From: Rhyzopertha dominica
Lineage: Eukaryota; Arthropoda; Insecta; Coleoptera; Bostrichidae
DNA: 64,000 bases
Assembly: GCA_025024175.1 (NCBI GenBank)
Contig: QCXZ01000041.1
Location: forward strand, 12,829,786-12,893,785
Direction of reading: 5' to 3'
The position numbers and the translations under genes were made by a program. Below, piece after piece: positions 55,703 to 64,000 of this stretch; positions within the stretch are counted from its first letter, which is position 1, and the number at the start of each line of letters is the position of its first letter. Under the pieces are notes generated by a model, which was given only the letters and a program-made list of their open reading frames with translations, was not told the DNA's origin and did no database searches.

Positions 55703-58270
55703 AAAATGGCGGCCCAGTGCGGTGCTGTAATATTTTTAATTGTAACCAACAGGCAGCAATATTCCTAATTCATTACACTAGCGTCTAATAAATCCCAGCT
55801 TCTTAAAACGTCTTTTTATGACATAATTACTCATTAAATGTTCATTAAACCTCGACTTGAGGTTGGCAGAAAACAGTTCCTCAATAAGACTTAGGTACCA
55901 CAAACGCTTACGAATATTTTCATGCAAAGTTTATTTCTATGTTTTGTAACCTACATCCCAATATTTTCAAGATTTGAAAGTTCAAAATAATGTAAAAATT
56001 GATATCTACTTACTACTGTAACTAACACAAAAAAGAGTTTCATCCCAAACAAAAATTTAATTATGATATACGATTGGATCATTGAGGTGAGGAGATATTA
56101 GTAGATTTAATTTTGTAAAATGTATATCTTGCAAATTTTTAACAAATTAGACATGCATATTGTAAATGTCGTAAATATATTGGTAAATATTTATATTGTA
56201 TGTTTTTTTTTGTTATTTTTAAATGTATTATACGAATCAGTTGCGATACTTACAAAGAAACTATTAAGGGGTTTGTTTTATAAAACGCAAATTTAGTATT
56301 CAAAATTTTGCAACTGCATTGAAATGATAAAATGCAAAATAGTATCTAAGTACTACTTACTACTACCTGTAGATGCTTTCAATGATTGCGATTAAACATT
56401 ACACCATCAACAAATATGCACCGGCACACACAGGTTTTTATCATACTGGTATTACTATTATTTTTAGCAATAGACGTTCAAGTATCAAAAACCGTAAGTG
56501 GTTGGTGCNCAATATCAGATTATTAAACAAGCCGTCAGTAGGTAGAAGAAACAAGGCGATTATCGTCCTATATTGCTACCCTTAAAAATTATGATATTGG
56601 AACGATTTTTTCAGCTTAAAACGTTAAGTTTTAGGATTATACGAATATAATATGTCTACCTTTTTCTAGAGCGTGCCTTCAAAACTTGCAGAAAATAAAT
56701 TGATGGTGTGGTGTTACAAAACACCGGTCAACACAATTATTGCTGCCCAATGATATTATTTTATCCATCTACACATAGCCTCAAAGTAAGGTTATTTTGT
56801 GTAATATCCGGATTAATATTTAAGTAGTCTATTAGTCAGCGAAAGTTTTAGTTACAGACATATTCCAAATAAAGCCGACATGTAAGCACGTTCTTTATTT
56901 TCAGAAAAGAGGGGATTACAAAACAGCTTCGTCTCTTTTTTTTTGTAAATTGTTCTTGTAACTTTTTATTCTAGTATATTTTTTCTTTTCCTTTTTTTTC
57001 GATGTCTGCTTTGATAAGGTAAGGTTTGTGTTTGTTTTTTTATATGCAAGTTTTTAATTTTGTAATCGGAAATTATTCAGTACGCGTACCGTAAACAATC
57101 TAAATCAAATACTTCCACCGCGAAAATTAATATGTATTATTTGATTCATTGGTAATGATTCTTCAACTCATATGAATCAAATAAAATGTTGTTGTTCACA
57201 ATTAAACTTCGGGTGTTTAACTCTCGCCATTTTTGGGAAAAGCAAGAAGATGTGCATACAGGATATAATCTTCCTACATTTTCTTCTTTATAACTTATCC
57301 CGCAATACGGCTACATACCGGAGTAAAACATTGTGGCAAAAACTAAGGTGAATATTTAAATTACTGCTGCCGGTAGAACTGCCGATCAACTGTTGAAATA
57401 TAAAAGTATTTACTCAAAGTGAAATGTGTTGGTATCAGTTAAGATAAAAGAAAAGTAATAAGTCTAATTCCAATGCAGAGCATTTTGTGCTTTTGTGGGT
57501 AAATCCTTAACGGTTACATGGGAAACAAACAGGTGTTTTGGGATAAAAGCTTAAATTTTTGTGATATATGTATATGAAAAGTTGACGTAGGTATGCTCAT
57601 GACACTCACCTCAAAAATCAATTACAAACTTCTTCTTTTGTCTTAGTTTATGTTAAAATATAGCTATTCACCAGGGCTATGACAGTATGGTTTTCTAGGC
57701 CCTTTTATTTACGACTAGGTATTCAATACCTACTAGCCTACCCGCTTGAATACGTAATTGCTTGTTATCTAGATAAACAAGGGAAAGATTAAGAAGGTCG
57801 GCAGGAGAGAAGTGGTGGTAGTACCAAGTGGAGAAATGTCGAATTCGGAGCAGTCTGAGGGATTGCTAAATGTCTTGAATATTATGTATTACTCTTATAT
57901 GCAGATGATAAACAGTACTTTATAATTTTGTGTGTAAAAACTCTAATTATGCAATGCAACATATTAATCGAAATTTAAATTATATTAAAAGAATTTTTTG
58001 TCTAGTATTAATAAAAATAATAACACGACTGTTGACAATCCCGTTTTTATGTTAAAGTAACAAGGCAGAACGAAGATATCAAATGAACCTATTTCGATAT
58101 TAAATATAGACATTTCTAATACATTTTCTATATTAAATCCTTAACAGTAAAACATTAAAAAACAGACAGTATCAGTGCAGTTACTTAAGATGAGAAGACG
58201 AAATCTACAGCAGACATTACAAACATGATGAGTTACGATACATATGTACAAAAACTCCGCAGAAGTCCAC
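55703..58270. other. intergenic, no gene seen
   Basis: AT-rich. The frame at 56373-56585 is interrupted by an N and has no family motif. The last 150 bp include the 3' UTR of the Gly/Tyr-rich gene, which has no canonical AATAAA on the minus strand near the stop; variants such as TTTAATATA near 58130 may serve. Confidence 0.5.
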
Positions 58271-58273
58271 AAA

Positions 58274-58603
58274 TCACCACCCGTGATAACCTCCGTACAG
58301 CCCGTGGCCAAGACCGTAATAGGAAGGATAGTAATGTCCCAGACCTCCGTAGTATCCGCTTCCCAAGTATCCACCGTAACCTCCTAGGCCAGAATAATGA
58401 GAAGACGTGTATATTTTCGGGTAGCTTGAGTAGTAGTAGGAAGAATAAGGGTATCCGCCGTATCCACCATATCCTCCGTATCCTCCGTATCCTCCGTAAC
58501 CCCCGTAGTACCCCAAGCCTAGTGCGCCTCTTTTGGTGGTTTTCTTAGCTTCTTCCACTTCTTCTGCGCTGACCATAACGGCAGCGAGTAAAACTAGAAT
58601 TAC
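58274..58603 (-). CDS. exon 2 of the Gly/Tyr-rich gene
   Basis: The acceptor TTTTTTCACTTCCCAG precedes GTAATTCTAGTT. The 330-nt exon gives 109 residues and TGA. The (GGY)n coding stretch at about 58455-58505 is made of tandem GGATA(T/C)GGAGG-type units and is likely to vary in length between individuals. Confidence 0.88.
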   Translation of the reverse strand, partial: VILVLLAAVMVSAEEVEEAKKTTKRGALGLGYYGGYGGYGGYGGYGGYGGYPYSSYYYSSYPKIYTSSHYSGLGGYGGYLGSGYYGGLGHYYPSYYGLGHGLYGGYHGW

Positions 58604-61001
58604 CTGGGAAGTGAAAAAAATAATAGCGTTTTAATCATTGAAAGTTATTCGGCATATATCCACACAGTTTAAACTAAATGGCATAAGCTTCCGTCTGTGT
58701 TTATTTACGAGTTATACTATGGATAAGAAACTGTATTTGTTAGAAAGCCCGTAGGTATATCGATTCGACAAAGAATGATTTTTGCTAAAAATAATTCCGA
58801 AGTGTTTCAGTCCTGTTTGGAGGCGCATTAAGTTATCAAAGTAAAAGAAAAACAAGAAGATAATACCTACATATGGGTTCATAACTAAATTTGATAGGAA
58901 AATATACAAATACGCAATCATCTTGCATATGTGAATACAGGTATTATTTGTAAAGTTGAACCCAAACTCTATCACTAAAGATTGAACTCATTTTTCATTA
59001 TGCATTAAGTCCTTGATCTTTTTCTGTTTTTCATCAGAAAAGAACTGCTGTCTGTACTGAATCAGTATATATACTCATTCTATAATCGTTACAAAACTGC
59101 TTGGATTCTGAGCCATCATCAGTTATTCAACAAATGCTTCTAATCTTTTTAGCAGCCTTAGCCGGCTAGTTTACGTTGTAAAATTTTTCGAAAATTCTAA
59201 CATTACTCTTAATTGTTGTTCTTCTTTAATATGTAAGACCGGTACACGGTTGAGAAAAACTTTTCTCAAAACAGACTTATCGTTCAAAACTAACACATTA
59301 GACGTTTTCTTAAAAAACGTATATGTAGGACTTTGACGTGGACATGTCGTACGCCGAACTTCGGGGGTCATTTTGTGAAAATCGGCATCTAGCGGTAGCT
59401 TTACAAACTATGAAGTAGGTTGGTACGGTCTGCAAGTACAGAGACCTACATTACGGATTACCCGATCGTTTTGTGAAAGTAGGTATGGGTCATCCTGGCG
59501 GTAGCTTTACGAATTACATAAGGTTGTTAAGTACAGGAAAGGCACACCAAAAAGCGTTGAGGAACGATTATTCTGTCATATTAGTTTTAGCTCAACCTCA
59601 ACTACCCCCTCTGGCACGTATTTAAGATACATGTGTCCACGTCAAACTTACGGGTATATCAAAATCACGCGGGACTTTTTTCAAAAGCAAGCTTTTCGGC
59701 TTAAATTGACTGATTACAGTGCTTCTCCCCCTCCCTTTTTTATTGCACTAGTACATTCCAAAGAATTACTTCCGATACATTTTTGTAGAATATATTTCAA
59801 GCAGTTACCTGTTGAGATAATTGAAAAAAATTGTGGCTATTTTTAGGATGTTCTAGCCTACTTAGGAAGCATTTCCACCGTTTCCTTTTCTATTTCATTT
59901 TTTATAACTGAAATGTAGATTTATTCTTTGAAGATCAGCCGGAAAGAAACATTCCTGTTATTAAAAAAGCGACACACATGTAGTAGGGAGCGACTAAACA
60001 GGTTTGAGCCAAGATATCTAAGAAAGTGCTTAGGTTTTGTACTGAAAACTAGAAAAAAACAGTTTGTAAGATCACTCAAAGTTCATTTTCAAAACAAAAC
60101 TGTTGAAAAGAATTGAAAAGGCCTGCAGAATACTAACTGAGGAACAACTATTTTGTGAATGGCGACAAGAAAGATAAAAAATATTGCTTTAATAAATGTG
60201 GAAAAACAGACAAGATAGATATAATAATACAATCTAAAAGTACGATTTCGCTATATATAAAGAAGGGCTAGCTCTTGAAAGGGACGAACCATCATAACAT
60301 GACGCAACTATCAGGATATATCGATTTATATTACTTTTAGAAATTGAAGGAAATATTGAATTTAATCTGAAACAATTTTAGCAAATAAAATTAGGTTACT
60401 TATTTTGATTAAAGAGTTTTGATGCAGTAGGGGGGCTAAATTACTAATGCTCTCTGTAGATGGTAATAAATTAGTAAGATAAAAAAGTCAATGGGGCTTT
60501 GTAATTTACTTAGTCTTAGTCTAAGATACTATTAATTGCCAACAGGTTTTTATAATTATAAGAGATAATAATTGTTATATAAACTGTTTCTTTAAAAGAC
60601 AAAGCTATATATGTATAAACTTGATAAAAAATGTAGATTTTGGAATCTTGGAGCAGTACTTACTTCGAAGCTATTGATTGCAAAAGCATCAGATGGAGAA
60701 ATAACAAATAACAAAAATATATCTTAGTGTATCATTTCAAAAGCAAATATGTGGTAAAATATTGGTTTGAAATGAATGTAATGCAACAAAAACTGGAAGA
60801 GAGACGAGGGCCTCAAACACACAGTTAAGTAGTTAAAAGGGTTCCTAGTTAGAAATGAAAAATACGTTATACCACTTTTGGAAACAATCAGATCACTACT
60901 TCCTTAATGATTTTATATTCTTCATAAACTATATTAATCCAAATTTCTTCTGTTAACACAAACACACAAGCACTTAAAGCAACACTCACCAAGGACTTCA
61001 T
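58274..61001 (-). CDS. secreted Gly/Tyr-rich cuticle-type protein, 113 aa
   Basis: Two exons (61001-60990 and 58603-58274, minus strand) join in phase 0. The product starts MKSLVILVLLAAVMVSAEEV, a clear signal peptide, then EEAKKTTKR with a Lys-Arg site just before the mature low-complexity domain. That domain opens ALGLGYYGG followed by tandem GGY units, then a Tyr/Ser-rich middle (YPYSSYYYSSYPKIYTSSHY), GGYGG/GLG repeats, and ends GGYHGW with TGA at 58276-58274. Composition and layout fit Gly/Tyr-rich insect cuticular or structural proteins, which are often cross-linked through tyrosines. No chitin-binding motif is present, so the exact role is inferred. The plus-strand frame over it is a shadow. 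Confidence 0.88.
58604..60989. other. intron of the Gly/Tyr-rich gene
   Basis: 2386 bp, GTGAGT to CTTCCCAG on the minus strand. It contains a diverged tandem duplication at 59373-59541 and several chance frames (58712-58975, 59171-59371, 59631-59846, 59928-60116) without family motifs. Confidence 0.75.
59373..59541 (+). repeat. diverged tandem duplication, period about 97 bp
   Basis: Two units share TTTTGTGAAAAT/TTTTGTGAAAGT, GGCGGTAGCTTTACGAATTA (AGCGGTAGCTTTACAAACTA in the first), AGGTTG and AAGTACAG. The second unit begins near 59470. No function is evident. Confidence 0.55.
60990..61001 (-). CDS. exon 1 (12 nt, MKSL) of the Gly/Tyr-rich gene
   Basis: ATG at 61001 in context CAACAATGA, four codons, then donor GTGAGT. 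The downstream exon alone has an ATG (58576), but that start would lose the signal peptide core VILVLLAAV. The spliced start is therefore favoured. Confidence 0.85.
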
Positions 61002-61031
61002 TGTTGCTGTGATAATCCCGCAACAAACCGC

Positions 61032-61069
61032 ACTGATATACACAGGGTACAAACCCATGATATTTATAG
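61032..61069 (-). promoter_or_regulatory. core promoter (TATA + initiator) of the Gly/Tyr-rich gene
   Basis: CTATAAATA (61069-61061, minus strand) is followed by TCAGTG (61036-61031), an initiator-like match whose A at 61034 lies 34 bp from the TATA box. A start there leaves a 33-nt 5' UTR, nearly the same length as in the 27485-35992 gene. Confidence 0.72.
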
Positions 61070-61938
61070 AGGTGTCACACCCGTTCGCAGGATTTACCCC
61101 TCCAGTCGTAGGAACTATTGCGACACACGGTTAAGGCTAGAAGGAAGCCACCGTATTGTTTTGCGTATTTGCGTGTTTTGCCGCTGCAATTATCACGTCG
61201 CGAGGTTTTTCGTTATTTTGTGAAATTTACTATAAAAAGCTGTCAACCTTAAACTACATAATTTTACGTATCGTGCGTGAAGATACTGAGGATGTATTGC
61301 GTAAGTCGGACCTACGGATGACCTAGCTGACCACATGTGCGTTTCTTTGTAATTGGATACATATTCTTTTGTATGGCTAATAGAGTGTCAGGGTTTTTGC
61401 CATGAACGCCTACAATTACTATGTTGTTCTTATCAAAACTATCGGCCTCGGATGAAAAGTGTATTATTATCTTGAAACAATGCATACACTGATTCTGTAC
61501 TACATGGAGGAAGACAGTATAAGACGTGCATTTTTAATAACGCCTTGTTTTGCCCTTGAAAACATTGCTTGAGAACGGAAAACTCTTGATTAAATTTAGT
61601 ATATTATTATAAAAGTGAAAAAAGTAAAAAGTATTGCAAAATGTGCATTTGTCTTACACCTTAGTACAAAACACTAAATACAGTATTAAAAGAATTTAAA
61701 TAATACATTGGCCTAAAACTGTTAACTCCAGAAGTTGGCTTTATACGACTGAATTATGATATCTGTAACAAAGCTAATAAATTATTTTGTCAGTTGCTAA
61801 TACTGAATTGGATATGATAGTTTTGGCACTCTACAACAAAGCGAGTGTTTTTGAGCAGCTTTCTCTGGATTTTTTTTTTTAGCTATGAGCAGCAGCGAAT
61901 AGAAAATATTTATGAAATACGTTTAAACTACCGATAAA

Positions 61939-61973
<35 letters not shown>

Positions 61974-64000
61974 CAACAATAATAATAATAATAACAACAA
62001 TAATAATAATAACAACAATAATAATAACAATAATAATAATAATAGTAATAATAATAATAATAATAAGCCAACATATGAAATTGTTTTACGTGATTAATTA
62101 ATATCTAATTATTGTAAATAACGTTTTTGTCAATTTTCACCTAAAAACGTTGTTATCCATCATTAATACCTTTGTTGTACAGATTATTTTAATGAATTAA
62201 TAATGCGCGTTTTTCTAATTCATGAATGAAAGTTATGACCTTTCAAGTACTATTTTAGTTCAAAAAGTGCCGGTTTAACGCATGCAGTAAGAAAACACTA
62301 GCTCACTAGTGCGAAAAGTTATTTGACGGATTTTTATTTATTATCAGAGCTTTATTTAAACATTTATAACACAATTTTTGCCTAAAGACATTTGATTTGA
62401 TCTGCTATCTGCTGGTATTTTCACAGAATTTTTCAATTTGTTTTCGAAAAAAATTTCCACATTTTGGCCACAGTGGCTGATTGCCATGCCCCGTGGCGTT
62501 TAAGAGTCAAAATATCTGTCCCTGATTCCACTTATATTGTGATCGAAGATCTTCTAAAACAATGTCCAGTGTACCCCTCTGAGCCAGGGAATTTAAGGAA
62601 ACTAGCAATATTTTTGGGGATATTTCCAAAAGTATTGATCCCTACGGGATACATTGTCCTTTTCTGTATTTAAGAAAAAATCTTCGATTGTCAGTTTCAA
62701 GCGGACGTAGACGAACATATTTCCGTATAATTTCCATCAAGTTCAATCGTTCAGTGTTTCCACAAGTGTTTCTTAAAAACATTTTGTTTTCGTCGAGGGT
62801 ATAACAATATGGTAAACATCGCCCTTATCTCTAACATTCCCCTTCGACGCCAATGATAACGGTTACCTTGAAAAAATATTAGCTTATAAATAAACGAACT
62901 ATTTCATGCATTATCATCATCAAGAAATGTTCATCATCTATTGCTTTACAATATCGTCTTTGCTTAACACTTTTTTTTCGATTTATAACCTACGGACTTT
63001 CTTTTCAAAAAAAACAATGAGGTTATTAAACTTGCTAATATCAACGTTCTTATTTTTCGATAACATGGTTCTCAGCATTTAGTAGTGGCTCCAAAGTAAG
63101 GATGGTTGTAGGACTTTGAATTTTTGCTGAAAATATCCTAACAGGATATTCTCGTTGCGGTTCTTTACCTGCTTTTCATCACACCATTTTTGAAATCGCA
63201 CGTACGGTGTCTTATATTGTACTCTGAACTTCACTGGTAAGAAATCATTGATTTCGTCGACTCGACATCGGATGCAACACTGTCAATGCTCTAGTCCTCC
63301 CCCCACATCATAAAGAGCTATTCTTACATTTTACAGGTATATGAATTTTAATCACAAGTTTTCTTTTCTTAATTATTGATAAAAATCTGCTTATGATTCG
63401 CATTATTCTAATCAAACTGTAGTTTTATTAGTTGGAGAAAGGAGTCCTCTTATGCTGTTTTGATTTTCATATATCAGGGAGTAATACGGTATTTATCGGA
63501 TTCAGTGCATTTGCTAATTAGTACTTTGGTAATAATGCACTAAACCTCATTAAAAAATAAAGTTATGGAGACAAACTGATTTATGGTGCTTTGCTTCACA
63601 ATTTTTGTCAGATCGTTTCGACCTAATGGTTATTTTCAAAAAAAATATCCAAACGATTCTAAAGTGAAGTGTGAATATTTGGCCCACATCCCTTATGTTT
63701 ACTGAGGTTATGAAATTTAAGCTCTGGATGGGCTTTGAAGGCCTAATTATTATTTTAGGTAATATCAAAGGTGCTGAGCTTTTAATTCGAAAAAATGTCC
63801 TAAAAGGTTTATGTATTTACTTTTTACTTTTAATACAGCAAAGCATTTTTGAGTTTATACTTGTAACGTATTTTGAGTACATTGTTCTTCATTTTTAATC
63901 TATTGGACCAACCATGTTAACGTTGCATAGCATTCTTTGTATGTAAAATTTATACTGTTGTTGTATTGCTTTAAGTACTCCTTCTGCAATACTCGTATCA
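61070..64000. other. intergenic, no gene seen
   Basis: Upstream of the Gly/Tyr-rich gene. The content is AT-rich DNA and a trinucleotide microsatellite at 61940-62067. The frames at 62464-62673, 63550-63768 and 63671-63898 match no family. Confidence 0.5.
61940..62067 (+). repeat. (AAT/AAC)n microsatellite
   Basis: About 128 bp of AAT triplets with interspersed AAC runs and a single AGT variant. The compound pattern suggests a long-standing, point-mutated tract. Confidence 0.95.

Noticed and set aside
58225..58548. Plus-strand 107-codon frame
   Set aside because: Antisense shadow of the Gly/Tyr-rich exon; basic low-complexity composition with no family motif.
62464..62673. 69-codon plus-strand frame in a less AT-rich stretch
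   Set aside because: No signal peptide, domain or splice context could be recognised; left as unassigned.

Overview
This is AT-rich eukaryotic DNA from an insect. The evidence is a D2-like dopamine receptor with insect-type intracellular loop 3 sequence, two secreted low-complexity cuticle-type genes with arthropod TATA/initiator promoters, and a typical insect transposon mix (mariner, Tc1-like, hAT-like, Penelope-like, gypsy, jockey/CR1-like). A beetle is plausible, but that is a weak inference. Isolated N characters look like unresolved base calls.

Layout. Positions 4483-21139 (+) hold the last six coding exons of a D2-like dopamine receptor (Dop2R). They run from the DRY motif at the end of TM3 to the stop codon, with every intron phase matching. 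TM1-3 must lie left of the window. The introns carry many transposon remnants, and a 39-nt in-frame cassette exon sits in intracellular loop 3. Positions 27485-35992 (-) hold a three-exon gene for a 259-residue Ala/Ser/Gln/Tyr-rich secreted protein. Positions 58274-61001 (-) hold a two-exon gene for a 113-residue Gly/Tyr-rich secreted protein. The two secreted-protein genes share a plan: a first coding exon of only 12-15 nt, a phase-0 intron inside the signal peptide, and a Lys-Arg site shortly after it. No other convincing host gene was found; the rest is repeats, dead transposons and unassigned AT-rich DNA.

Most interesting signal. Four short insertions (5269-5490, 37224-37702, 40840-41201, 52051-52712) are inverted-repeat copies of Penelope-like pLTRs, each flanked by a perfect direct repeat of 8-13 bp. 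They belong to three sequence families. Each family carries a hammerhead ribozyme core in the same minimal format: CTGANGA, a stem II of 5-6 bp, GAAA, a 4-nt self-complementary stem III (ACGT, ATAT or AGCT), a cleavage-site C or A, and a 3-bp inner stem I. The first insertion is nested inside an older Penelope reverse transcriptase within a Dop2R intron.

All calls come from reading the sequence by eye. No homology search, folding or splice prediction was run.
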